From: Firmicutes bacterium UBA2595
GTDB lineage: Bacteria; Bacillota; Thermincolia; Thermincolales; UBA2595
DNA length: 9,084 bases
Assembly (NCBI GenBank): GCA_002339745.1
Contig: DDKP01000100.1
Span: forward strand, 3,152 to 12,235
Direction of reading: 5' to 3'
Positions 1 through 7,334 of this stretch are shown here, in pieces (position 1 is the first letter of the stretch; each line of letters starts with the position of its first letter). Below the pieces are notes generated by a model. That model made no database searches. It saw only the letters and a program-made list of their open reading frames with translations, and was not told the DNA's origin. The position numbers were made by a program, and so were the translations under genes.

Positions 1-362
1 GCAAGGCACTGGTAATAAAGGGGCCGAAGAGGTCCCCGTACCGTGATTTTGTAACCTCCACCAATATCAAAAAACTCCCGGAATGGAGGAATATCAACAT
101 CCCTGTCGAAGTAGTTACAACGAATTATTATGAAGTTGAGAAATACCGTGATATAATAGATATATCTGATGCCAAATCACGGGCCCGCGACAAAGCGCTG
201 GCCGGCGCCAGGACCAAAGTTCCTTCAGACGCCAGGATTGTGCGGGAGATTTCGGAAGAAATCTTTGCCCGTGGCAGCAATATCATCAGGGTTAAGGCGG
301 TATTGGAAGTAATCGAAGAAATAGGCAGTACGGAACCACTGAAGCAGGAAGTGAACCCGTAA
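1..362 (+). CDS. yqfD: Sporulation protein YqfD, C-terminal part (5' truncated by window edge)
   Basis: An open frame enters from the left edge (first complete codon at position 3) and ends at TAA 360-362, giving 119 visible residues. The segment WRNINIPVEVVTTNYYEVEKY, followed by a charged helix of the type SDAKSRARDKAL and a short tail, resembles the C-terminus of YqfD as I remember it. YqfD is a membrane-associated sporulation protein found in spore formers and usually located just upstream of phoH. No catalytic function is established for the family. The N-terminal part, where membrane segments would be expected, lies outside the window. The stop is 33 bases before the phoH start, so the two are probably co-transcribed. 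The family call rests on this short similarity plus the conserved gene order; the reading frame itself is clear. Confidence 0.8.
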   Translation, partial: KALVIKGPKRSPYRDFVTSTNIKKLPEWRNINIPVEVVTTNYYEVEKYRDIIDISDAKSRARDKALAGARTKVPSDARIVREISEEIFARGSNIIRVKAVLEVIEEIGSTEPLKQEVNP

Positions 363-395
363 GAATAAAGCATTAAAACGGGAGGTCAAGACCTG

Positions 396-1367
396 TTGAT
401 TGTTAAAACAGAAAAAAAGATTTCACTGGAAGAACTTAAAGATGCTGCCAGTATATTCGGTCACTATGACGAAAACCTCAAACTGGTGGAAAAAGAATTC
501 GGGGTAAATATTGTAGTAAGAGACGACAATATCATTATCAGCGGCGAGCGGGATCAAGTGGAGCGGGCTTTTCAGGTCCTGGCCCAGCTGGGTGAATTGA
601 GCGCATTAGGTCAGCAGGTTGCTCCAAGAGAAGTTCAATACGTCATTAAACTTGTCAAAGAGGGGCACGGCGAAAAGATCGGCGAACTGGCTTCGGATGT
701 TGTCATAATCACCTTCCGCGGTAAGTTGGTGAAACCGAAAACCCACGGGCAGAAAAGGTATGTCGAGGCCATCAGGAATCATGATATTGTTTTTGGCATC
801 GGGCCTGCCGGGACGGGCAAGACTTACCTGGCGGTGGCGATGGCCGCCAGGGCCCTTAAAGAAAAAACCATAAGCCGGCTCATTATTACCAGGCCGGCCG
901 TGGAGGCCGGGGAAAAGCTCGGTTTCCTTCCCGGCGACCTGCAGGAAAAGGTAAACCCTTATCTACGGCCCCTGTACGACAGTCTTTACGATATCCTGGG
1001 AACTGACAAAACACAAAAGCTGTTGGACAAAAACGTGATTGAAATAGCTCCCCTGGCCTATATGAGGGGCCGGACTCTCAGTGATGCTTTTATAATACTG
1101 GACGAAGCACAGAACACAACTCCGGAACAGATGAAGATGTTCCTTACCAGGTTGGGTTTCGGGTCAAAGGCGGTAATTACCGGAGATGTGACCCAGGTCG
1201 ACCTTCCCAAGGGACAATTTTCAGGATTGCTGGAAGCCAAAAAGACACTTAAGGATATCGAAGGCATTTCCTTTCAGTGTCTGGGTGGAGAAGACGTGAT
1301 GAGGCACGAATTAGTCCAGAGGATCATATCCGCTTACGAGAAAGCGGAACAGAATAAGGCACGTTAA
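396..1367 (+). CDS. phoH: PhoH-like ATPase (PhoH/PhoL)
   Basis: This 323-residue protein has the normal length for the bacterial PhoH/PhoL family of P-loop ATPases, cytoplasmic proteins linked to RNA metabolism and phosphate starvation; the exact substrate is not settled. Residues about 30-70 form a KH-like start of the family (VNIVVRDDNIIISG). Walker A is GPAGTGKT at about 136-143. The motif RPAVEAGEKLGFLPGDLQEK follows at about 165-185. Walker B is LDEAQ at 235-239, and VITGDVTQVDLP is a sensor-like segment after it. The start is TTG at 396, chosen because GGGAGG at 380-385 is well spaced and no ATG gives a better N-terminus. It lies between yqfD and yqfF, as in Bacillus-type gene orders, and ends 16 bases before yqfF. 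A family link to YbeY and Era in rRNA processing is inferred from neighbourhood. Confidence 0.96.
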   Translation: MIVKTEKKISLEELKDAASIFGHYDENLKLVEKEFGVNIVVRDDNIIISGERDQVERAFQVLAQLGELSALGQQVAPREVQYVIKLVKEGHGEKIGELASDVVIITFRGKLVKPKTHGQKRYVEAIRNHDIVFGIGPAGTGKTYLAVAMAARALKEKTISRLIITRPAVEAGEKLGFLPGDLQEKVNPYLRPLYDSLYDILGTDKTQKLLDKNVIEIAPLAYMRGRTLSDAFIILDEAQNTTPEQMKMFLTRLGFGSKAVITGDVTQVDLPKGQFSGLLEAKKTLKDIEGISFQCLGGEDVMRHELVQRIISAYEKAEQNKAR

Positions 1368-1383
1368 GTTGGGAGTGACGTGA

Positions 1384-3585
1384 ATGGCGCCCGTTCAAAA
1401 GAGGATTGCCGCATTGCTGCGGGACAAGGTTTATCCTGCCCTGCGCAATACGACGGCAAAGCGCCTGATGATTGGGTTCGGGTTCTTTATCGTTACCACT
1501 ACTATACTTTCTTTGAATCTGGTTCCTGAAAGAATAGATATTAAAATTGGACAGCCTTCCCCGAAAACAATTAAGGCGACCAGGACTCTTGAGTTTGAAG
1601 ACAGGATAAAGACAGAGGAGGCCAGGCGGAAAGCTGTCGAATCGGTAGGAAAAGTCCATGAACAAAGCCCTGGGGTGCCGGAACAGGTCACCGGCAATAT
1701 CACAGAGGTAATGAACGATGTCAAAGCGGTGAGCGGCAATGCCCAGTTAGACCCTGCTGAAAAGGTTGTACAGTTGAAAAAAAGTATCCCGTTCACCCTT
1801 CCGGAAGGTGTATATATAAGCCTGTCCCAGTATGACAGCCAAACCATCCAAAATATTGATATTAAAACCCGCGACATCGTCACCAGGGCCCTCAGCAAGG
1901 GAATCTCTGACGAAAACCTGGACAAAATAAAAGCCTCCCTCCTGGAACAGGATGTGGAAACCATCAACCTGCCCAGGGATGCCAAGGTTTTTGTAGGCGC
2001 ACTGATTGACAATTTCCTGCGGCCGAATTTTCTTTATAATGAGGAAGCAACCCAGGAAAAAATCAGGCTAGCCAGGGAGTCGGTGGCTCCAGTTATGATA
2101 GCCGTCCAGAGAGGCGAAAAGATTATCGGTGAAGGAGAAATTGTTACTCCTGCTCATATTCAGAAGCTTGAGGCTTTGGGACTGCTCAAAGCCCCTGTTC
2201 CGGTCAGCGCCGTATTGGGGATGGCCGTACTGGTCGGAATAGGAATGACCGTGGTCATGATCTATCTCTACCAGCACAGGATCGATATCTACCAGAATGA
2301 AGGTTTTCTGGTCCTGATTTCAATTATAGTTATTTCAGCGCTGCTGCTGGCTAAGACCATCATCGCCATAGAAATAAAGCCCGCGTGGGCCGCTCTGCTG
2401 GGATACATGGTCCCCATCGCCGCTGCCAGCATGCTGCTGGCAATACTCCTTGACACAAAGCTGGCCCTGCTGGTGACAGCTATCCTCAGCGGTATGCTTG
2501 GAGTCATTACCGGGAACGAGCTGCGTTTTGCCCTGGTGGGCCTGATTTCCGGTGTTGTGGGAGTGTACAGTGTATCGAAATTGAGCCAGCGCTCCGACCT
2601 GGCTAAGGCGGGCCTGGTTTATATCAGTTCAGCCAATATTCTCAGTATCATCTCAGTAGAAATGATAACCCGGGGCTTTAACTCCACTTCTCTTGCCCTG
2701 GGGGTGATAGTGGGTCTATTAAACGGGATATTTTCCGCTATTCTGACCATTGGAGTTCTCCCGTATCTCGAGAGCGCTTTTGGTATAACCTCATCTGTTA
2801 AGCTGCTGGAACTGGCCAACCCCGGTCAGCCTCTACTAAAACAGCTGCTGATGGAAGCGCCGGGTACTTACCACCATAGCATTATAGTCGGGAACCTTGC
2901 TGAGGCGGCTGCAGACGCGGTGGGCGGCGATTCCCTGCTGGTCAGAGTCGGTTCATACTACCACGATATTGGAAAAGTACGCAGGCCCTACTTTTTTATT
3001 GAAAACCAGTTGTCCACCGAAAACCCTCATGACAAGATTACGCCAAACCTCAGCACTTTGATAATCACCTCCCATACCGAGGATGGGGTAGAGCTGGCCC
3101 GTGAGCACAAACTGCCGAAACCTATCATAGATATAATTGAACAGCATCACGGTACCAGCCTAGTCAGCTATTTCTTCCACCGGGCGCTGGAAAACGATAA
3201 AAATGAGCGCACTGTTCACGAGGAAGACTTCAGGTACGAGGGCCCCAAACCCCAGACCAAGGAAGCTGCGATGGTGATGCTGGCTGATTCGGTGGAAGCT
3301 GCGGTCCGTGCCCTGCAGAAACCTACCCCAGGAAGAATAGAGGGTTTGGTCCGCAGGGTTATCAAGGATAAGCTACAGGACGAGCAGCTGGACGAGTGCG
3401 ACCTGACGTTCAAAGACCTTGACATCATAGCCGGAGCTTTTGTAAGGGTGTTGTCCGGAATATTTCATACAAGGGTCGAGTACCCGGACACGGTTATCAA
3501 GGAAATAGAGAGGAGAAAAGCCAGGGATGCCGGTATTCGTAAACAACCTGCAGGAAAAAGTGAAAACGGTCAGCATGCTAACTGA
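1384..3585 (+). CDS. yqfF: YqfF/PgpH-type 7TM-HD phosphohydrolase (probable cyclic di-AMP phosphodiesterase)
   Basis: This 733-residue membrane protein matches the usual 700-730 residue size of YqfF/PgpH. One membrane segment lies at about 28-47, followed by a soluble, presumably extracytoplasmic 7TMR-HDED domain (about 50-268). Seven hydrophobic segments follow between about 272 and 463, then a cytoplasmic HD domain from about 495 to 655. Visible metal-site residues are H497-H498 (YHHSIIVGNLAEAA), H527-D528 (YYHDIGK), H588-H589 (EQHHGT) and D635 (LADSVEAA). In Listeria PgpH this architecture hydrolyses cyclic di-AMP to pApA; transferring that reaction here is inference from the family. The ATG at 1384 has GGGAG at 1371-1375 and starts 16 bases after phoH, so the two are likely one transcript. 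The 3' end overlaps ybeY by 59 bases. Confidence 0.95.
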   Translation: MAPVQKRIAALLRDKVYPALRNTTAKRLMIGFGFFIVTTTILSLNLVPERIDIKIGQPSPKTIKATRTLEFEDRIKTEEARRKAVESVGKVHEQSPGVPEQVTGNITEVMNDVKAVSGNAQLDPAEKVVQLKKSIPFTLPEGVYISLSQYDSQTIQNIDIKTRDIVTRALSKGISDENLDKIKASLLEQDVETINLPRDAKVFVGALIDNFLRPNFLYNEEATQEKIRLARESVAPVMIAVQRGEKIIGEGEIVTPAHIQKLEALGLLKAPVPVSAVLGMAVLVGIGMTVVMIYLYQHRIDIYQNEGFLVLISIIVISALLLAKTIIAIEIKPAWAALLGYMVPIAAASMLLAILLDTKLALLVTAILSGMLGVITGNELRFALVGLISGVVGVYSVSKLSQRSDLAKAGLVYISSANILSIISVEMITRGFNSTSLALGVIVGLLNGIFSAILTIGVLPYLESAFGITSSVKLLELANPGQPLLKQLLMEAPGTYHHSIIVGNLAEAAADAVGGDSLLVRVGSYYHDIGKVRRPYFFIENQLSTENPHDKITPNLSTLIITSHTEDGVELAREHKLPKPIIDIIEQHHGTSLVSYFFHRALENDKNERTVHEEDFRYEGPKPQTKEAAMVMLADSVEAAVRALQKPTPGRIEGLVRRVIKDKLQDEQLDECDLTFKDLDIIAGAFVRVLSGIFHTRVEYPDTVIKEIERRKARDAGIRKQPAGKSENGQHAN

Positions 3586-3994
3586 GACAATCAATCTTGT
3601 TGTGACAGCGGCCTTAAAAGTGGAGAACAGGGTTGATGACCCTGAAGTAAGCGTCGCCCTGGTGGACGATAGTTATATAAAAGAATTAAATTATAAATAC
3701 CGTCACAAGGACAAGCCTACTGATGTCCTGTCATTCCCAATGGATCCCCCCCCTGAAGAGGAACTTCCGGTAGTAGACGACGAAAACAACCTTCTGGGGG
3801 ACATCATCATATCATTAGAAACTGCCGAACGCCAAGCGCAGGAATATGGGCACTCCCTTCTGCGCGAAGTGGCTTATCTGACGGCCCACGGGATGTTTCA
3901 CCTTCTGGGGTATACTCACGACGGTACTGAAGACCGCCGGGTTATGAGGGAAAAAGAAGAAAAAGTTCTTTCTTTGCTTAACATAAACAGGTAA
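3527..3994 (+). CDS. ybeY: Endoribonuclease YbeY / rRNA maturation factor
   Basis: This 155-residue protein is a member of the YbeY (UPF0054) family: zinc-dependent endoribonucleases acting in 16S rRNA 3'-end maturation and ribosome quality control. Family landmarks are KYRHKDKPTDVLSFP at about 58-72, LGDIIIS at about 90-96, and the metal site HGMFHLLGYTH with H121, H125 and H131. The residue before the last histidine is T130, where the family usually has Asp (GYDH). The ATG at 3527 was chosen because AGGAG at 3511-3515 precedes it and MPVFVNN followed by Q fits the family N-terminus; the next ATG at 3575 would remove that strand. The gene overlaps the end of yqfF by 59 bases in another frame, suggesting coupled translation. 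A terminator hairpin begins 7 bases after the stop codon. Confidence 0.95.
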   Translation: MPVFVNNLQEKVKTVSMLTETINLVVTAALKVENRVDDPEVSVALVDDSYIKELNYKYRHKDKPTDVLSFPMDPPPEEELPVVDDENNLLGDIIISLETAERQAQEYGHSLLREVAYLTAHGMFHLLGYTHDGTEDRRVMREKEEKVLSLLNINR

Positions 3995-4003
3995 AATTAT
4001 AAG
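3974..4003 (+). promoter_or_regulatory. Possible promoter for the DUF3048 lipoprotein gene, overlapping the terminator
   Basis: TTGCTT at 3974-3979 and TATAAG at 3998-4003 are separated by 18 bases. The -10 matches TATAAT at five of six positions; the -35 matches only at TTG. Since the terminator leaves just 16 bases before the next start codon, a promoter for that gene must lie here or further upstream. Transcription from this site would start inside the terminator stem, so the nascent RNA would not form the full hairpin. This is pattern reading only. Confidence 0.3.
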
Positions 4004-4037
4004 CATCTATCAGACAGGACAGTCGTAGGTGCTTTTT
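4001..4037 (+). terminator. Rho-independent terminator after ybeY
   Basis: AAGCATCTA at 4001-4009 pairs with TAGGTGCTT at 4026-4034: nine pairs with a single U·G wobble. An inner GAC/GTC helix at 4013-4015 and 4022-4024 may extend the stem. The run TTTTT at 4033-4037 follows the 3' arm. This is a standard intrinsic terminator seen directly in the sequence. It separates the yqfD-phoH-yqfF-ybeY group from the lipoprotein gene, whose start is only 17 bases further on. Confidence 0.8.
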
Positions 4038-4053
4038 AGTAGGTGATTGGGTA

Positions 4054-5130
4054 TTGTATGTTGGCAGCAAACCACCAGTTCACGCAGTATTTTATATCAT
4101 CTTAATCGCGTTCCTGGTACTGCCGGGCTGTGCCGGTCAGGGTAGCGGTAAACGCAGTGAAATAGCCGGCCCCAGTGAAACAGCCGGCAGCAGTGAAAGT
4201 ACGAAGCACAATCAGGAAAGTACCGTCCAAAACTTGGTCCGGTGTCCCCTTTCCGGTGATATGGCGCCTGAGGAAACCATCAACCGCAGGCCTCTGGCGG
4301 TTATGGTGGAAAATGTACCTGCGGCCCGGCCGCAGTCCGGCCTGGATAAAGCCGATGTGGTTTATGAGATTCTGGCTGAGGGGGGGATTACCAGGTTTCT
4401 GGCCGTATACCTGCACGGAGATGCCGAGGAGGTTGGACCGGTGCGCAGCGCCCGTCCTTACTTTATAGAGAGGATGCTTGAGTACAACGCTGTATATGCA
4501 TACTGCGGCGGCAGTGAGGCGGCCAAAGAAATGATCCGGCGAGAAGAAGTTGCTTCACTGGACGAGTTTGGTGTAGGCCGGCAGGCTTACCGGAGGATAA
4601 AAGGGCGAAAGGCTCCACACAATCTTTACGCTGACACAAAAAAACTCAGGGAAGTCGGTGCAGATAGAGGTTACGAGAAAAAAGTGAAGCTCCCCGATTT
4701 TTATTTTCTTAATCCGGGAGAAGAAAACGAGGGCGGAATCACTGCCGGAAAGGTTGTTATTAATTATCCCAAGAATTTCAACATTGTGCGGTGGGACAAT
4801 GATTCCAACGGCAAGATGTACAGCCGGTACCAGGGAGGAAGTGCCCACCGGGATGCCGTAACAGGCAGGCAGTTGACCGGGAGCAATATAATTGTCCAAT
4901 TTGTAAAGACTAAGGTAATAGATGACGAGGGGCGCATGCAAATGACCATGGTGGGCCGGGGAAGGGCAATCCTGTTCACCGGCGGCAGAGTTTATGAAGG
5001 GTACTGGTCGAAAAAGAGCCTGCGGGCGCAAACTTTTTTCTACGGAAAGAACGGACAACTGCTCAGGTTTAACCCCGGGCAGACCTGGATAGAAGTGGCG
5101 CCTATAGGTACAAGAGTGGAATATGAGTAG
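4054..5130 (+). CDS. DUF3048 (YerB-like) lipoprotein
   Basis: This 358-residue protein has a lipoprotein signal: a hydrophobic stretch at about 11-24 leads to the lipobox LPGC with lipidated C26, so it should be anchored on the outer face of the membrane. A Ser/Glu/Gly-rich linker (about 27-60) carries a short repeat of the form SE-x-AG. The DUF3048 N-terminal domain starts near R79 with RPLAVMVEN, followed by KADVVYEILAEGGITRFLAVY and GPVRSARPYF. The C-terminal domain ends with GRGRAILFTGG and FNPGQTWIEVAPIGTRVEY. Length and motifs fit the YerB family, whose biochemical role is unknown. The start is TTG at 4054, supported by AGGTGA at 4041-4046 and by the signal peptide beginning immediately; no in-frame ATG precedes the lipobox. 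It lies where many Firmicutes have dgkA between ybeY and cdd. Confidence 0.9.
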   Translation: MYVGSKPPVHAVFYIILIAFLVLPGCAGQGSGKRSEIAGPSETAGSSESTKHNQESTVQNLVRCPLSGDMAPEETINRRPLAVMVENVPAARPQSGLDKADVVYEILAEGGITRFLAVYLHGDAEEVGPVRSARPYFIERMLEYNAVYAYCGGSEAAKEMIRREEVASLDEFGVGRQAYRRIKGRKAPHNLYADTKKLREVGADRGYEKKVKLPDFYFLNPGEENEGGITAGKVVINYPKNFNIVRWDNDSNGKMYSRYQGGSAHRDAVTGRQLTGSNIIVQFVKTKVIDDEGRMQMTMVGRGRAILFTGGRVYEGYWSKKSLRAQTFFYGKNGQLLRFNPGQTWIEVAPIGTRVEYE

Positions 5131-5257
5131 TGGCAATGAAGTAGTGGCCGGTTACCAGGGGCTAAACGTGAGGTGACAGGTGTCACTTGCCATGTGTAAG
5201 AGACTAGTATTAGCGGTAGGTCCGCTGACCCAGAATAAATATAAAGCAGGTGGGTAT
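5131..5257. other. Intergenic region upstream of cdd
   Basis: This 127-base spacer has no convincing gene. It holds a 9-base direct repeat AGTAGTGGC (5126-5134, overlapping the preceding stop codon, and 5140-5148), a perfect inverted repeat at 5173-5186, and a small hairpin AGCGG/CCGCT at 5212-5226 without a T-run. AGCAGGTGGG at 5245-5254 is the cdd ribosome binding site. I see no clear promoter. Confidence 0.5.
5173..5186. repeat. Perfect inverted repeat GTGACA-GG-TGTCAC
   Basis: Two 6-base arms, GTGACA (5173-5178) and TGTCAC (5181-5186), flank GG. The symmetry extends outward by a G·T and an A-T pair, giving eight possible pairs. The two-base gap is too short for a stable RNA loop if all pairs form, so a DNA-binding dimer site or a remnant of a dispersed repeat fits better than a terminator. 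No T-run follows. The function is unknown. Confidence 0.5.
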
Positions 5258-5686
5258 ATGGCAAAAAATTTATCTGCGGAGGAAATCGGCAGGCTTATAC
5301 AAGCAGCCCGCAGTGCGCGGGAAAAGGCATATGCCCCTTATTCCGGCTTTCGGGTGGGGGCTGCCGCCCTTGGCTCAGACGGTCAAATATATAGCGGATG
5401 CAATGTGGAAAACGCTGCTTACGGTCTCACCAACTGTGCGGAAAGAACGGCCGTCTTCAAGGCTGTATCCGAAGGAAACCGGGAGTTTAGAGCCATAGCG
5501 CTGTTTGCAGATACTGACCAGTTCTGTGCCCCGTGCGGGGCATGCCGCCAGGTTATATTCGAATTCGGAAAAGATATTCTGGTTATTCAGGCAAATAACC
5601 AGGGCAGCTACATTATAAATACAGTAAAGGAATTGTTACCCGGCGGCTTTGGTGCCGGTCTTATGGGAAGGGAGATTATCGAGTGA
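5258..5686 (+). CDS. cdd: Cytidine deaminase
   Basis: This 142-residue protein is close in length to the tetrameric Cdd of Bacillus. It converts cytidine and deoxycytidine to uridine and deoxyuridine in pyrimidine salvage, in the cytoplasm. Visible landmarks are YAPYSGFRVGAA, the substrate loop CNVENAAYG (C48-N49, E51), the zinc and catalytic motif NCAERTA with C60 and E62, and PCGACRQV with zinc ligands C93 and C96. The ATG at 5258 was chosen because GCAGGTGGG lies just upstream and the N-terminus then matches family length. The frame is open back to a GTG at 5180, but the extra 26 residues look unlike the family. The stop overlaps the era start (GTGA), indicating translational coupling. All catalytic residues are present. 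Confidence 0.96.
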   Translation: MAKNLSAEEIGRLIQAARSAREKAYAPYSGFRVGAAALGSDGQIYSGCNVENAAYGLTNCAERTAVFKAVSEGNREFRAIALFADTDQFCAPCGACRQVIFEFGKDILVIQANNQGSYIINTVKELLPGGFGAGLMGREIIE

Positions 5687-6591
5687 TTAGCCAGGATAAG
5701 TTCAGGTCTGGTTTTATAGCCCTGGTAGGTAGACCCAATGTTGGAAAATCCACTCTCATGAATCAACTGGTGGGGCAGAAGCTGGCCATTGTATCGGATA
5801 AGGCACAGACAACCAGGAACAAGATAACAGCGGTTTTGACAACCGATAAAGCCCAGCTGATTTTTATTGACACACCAGGTATCCATAAGCCTAAACACAA
5901 GTTGGGTGAATATATGGTTAAAGTAGCTGAGAACGTCCTGCGGGAGGTGGATGTAATCCTGTTTCTGGTGGAGGCTAATCATAAAAAAATTGGCCCGGGA
6001 GACAGGTATATAACTGACCAGCTCAGGCAAACGAAAACACCGGTGGTCCTGGTAATAAACAAGACAGACCTGGTAGAGAAGAGCGAAATTCTGCCCTTGA
6101 TGGACATGTATCGCCAGGAGATGGACTTTACTGCAATCATACCTGTATCCGCTTTACATGGCCGGAATACCGGAGAGCTTGTCAGTCTGCTGGAGGGGAT
6201 GCTGCCCCCGGGACCCAGGTATTACCCGGATGACATGATAACAGATCAGCCGGAGAGGGCTATCATTAAAGAGATTATACGTGAAAAGGTACTATACCTG
6301 ACCAGGGAAGAAATCCCCCATGCGGTAGCCGTTGAGGTTGAAGAAGTCAGACCGAGAAAGGACAATCTGATCTATGTGAAGAGTATTATTTATACAGAAA
6401 AAGAGTCTCAGAAAGGAATCATTGTGGGAAAGAACGGCCAGATGCTGAAAAAGATAGGAGCCCTGGCCCGGGAAGAAATAGAACACCTTCTGGGTTCAAA
6501 AGTCTATTTGGACCTCTGGGTAAAAGTGAAAAAAGACTGGCGAAACCGTTTAAGCTTGTTGAAGGAATTCGGTTATGCCCAAACCGAGTAA
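5683..6591 (+). CDS. era: GTPase Era
   Basis: This 302-residue protein has normal Era length. Era binds GTP and the 3' end of 16S rRNA during small-subunit assembly. The G1 motif is GRPNVGKST at 16-24, the switch I region is AQTTRNKI at about 41-48, G3 is DTPG at 63-66, and G4 is NKTD at 126-129. SAL in IIPVSALHG serves as G5. A C-terminal KH domain with GIIVGKNGQMLKKIG starts at about 245 and ends in the conserved LWVKVKKDWR. The start is GTG at 5683, overlapping the cdd stop by four bases, with AAGGGAG about eight bases upstream. This cdd-era coupling is the usual Firmicutes arrangement. Nothing is missing or truncated. Confidence 0.97.
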   Translation: MISQDKFRSGFIALVGRPNVGKSTLMNQLVGQKLAIVSDKAQTTRNKITAVLTTDKAQLIFIDTPGIHKPKHKLGEYMVKVAENVLREVDVILFLVEANHKKIGPGDRYITDQLRQTKTPVVLVINKTDLVEKSEILPLMDMYRQEMDFTAIIPVSALHGRNTGELVSLLEGMLPPGPRYYPDDMITDQPERAIIKEIIREKVLYLTREEIPHAVAVEVEEVRPRKDNLIYVKSIIYTEKESQKGIIVGKNGQMLKKIGALAREEIEHLLGSKVYLDLWVKVKKDWRNRLSLLKEFGYAQTE

Positions 6592-6626
6592 ATGAGAGGT
6601 TTTGACCAGGAAAAATCGGAGGGAAT

Positions 6627-7334
6627 ATGGACCGAGACAAAGACCATGGAATTTCCATAGACCGGCGAACCCTGGCCGGATTTATTGACCATACGCTTCT
6701 CAGGCCGGATGCTACCGGCAAGGATGTCCTGCGAGTATGTGACGAAGCAGTGAGTTTCGGTTTTGCGGCTGTGTGCATCAACCCGGTATTTGTCCCTCTT
6801 GTGGCAGACCGGCTGAAAGAAACCGGGGTCAACACCTGTACCGTGGTGGGATTCCCTTTGGGCGCAAATGCGACCGAAACGAAGGTGAAGGAGGCAGTGC
6901 TGGCCGTTACCCGGGGCGCCCGGGAAATAGACATGGTCTTGCAGGTTGGTTTGCTGAAAGAAGGAAAATATGAAGCGGTTGGCCGGGATATAGAGGAAGT
7001 GGTACGGAATGTCCGGGAGGTCAACCCCGGTACAGTGGTAAAAGTAATAATCGAGACATGTCTCTTAACAGATGAGGAAAAAATTCGGGCATGTAAACTG
7101 GCAGAGGCGGCCGGAGCGAATTATGTCAAGACGTCCACAGGATTCAGCGCCGGTGGAGCTACACTGCCGGACGTTGTGCTGATGAGAGGCGCGGTCGGTC
7201 CCAAGCTGGGCGTCAAGGCCTCCGGGGGGATACGTTCCCTGCGGCAGACCATCGACTTTATCAGGGCCGGCGCCGGTAGAATCGGGACCAGTTCCGGGGT
7301 AAGCATTTTGGGCCAACTCGGGGAACTGCGGTAA
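6627..7334 (+). CDS. deoC: Deoxyribose-phosphate aldolase
   Basis: This 235-residue class I aldolase splits 2-deoxyribose-5-phosphate into glyceraldehyde-3-phosphate and acetaldehyde, the last step of deoxynucleoside breakdown. It is a TIM-barrel cytoplasmic enzyme. Landmarks are IDHTLLRPDAT near the N-terminus, VVGFPLGA, EIDMVLQVG with D102, KVIIETCLL, the Schiff-base lysine K168 in YVKTSTGFSAGGAT, the second active-site lysine K197 in GVKASGGIR, and the phosphate-binding RIGTSSG near the end. The ATG at 6627 has GGAGGG at 6618-6623. The gene is 35 bases after era, with no terminator between, so it likely belongs to the same transcript. Together with cdd upstream it gives two nucleoside-breakdown enzymes flanking era. 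It is complete and unremarkable in sequence. Confidence 0.97.
   Translation: MDRDKDHGISIDRRTLAGFIDHTLLRPDATGKDVLRVCDEAVSFGFAAVCINPVFVPLVADRLKETGVNTCTVVGFPLGANATETKVKEAVLAVTRGAREIDMVLQVGLLKEGKYEAVGRDIEEVVRNVREVNPGTVVKVIIETCLLTDEEKIRACKLAEAAGANYVKTSTGFSAGGATLPDVVLMRGAVGPKLGVKASGGIRSLRQTIDFIRAGAGRIGTSSGVSILGQLGELR

Noticed and set aside
1431..2012. 193-residue open frame on the minus strand inside yqfF
   Set aside because: It lies wholly antisense to a well-supported gene, and its translation shows no recognisable family; it is a shadow of the coding frame. The same holds for minus-strand frames at 4555-5136 and 6419-7024.
3575..3577. Internal ATG as the ybeY start, reducing overlap with yqfF
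   Set aside because: It would delete the family N-terminal segment, and ATG 3527 has a clear AGGAG at suitable spacing.
5180..5257. Longer cytidine deaminase start at GTG 5180 (26 extra residues)
   Set aside because: The extra residues do not resemble Cdd, the region contains the inverted repeat, and ATG 5258 has a good ribosome binding site and gives normal family length.
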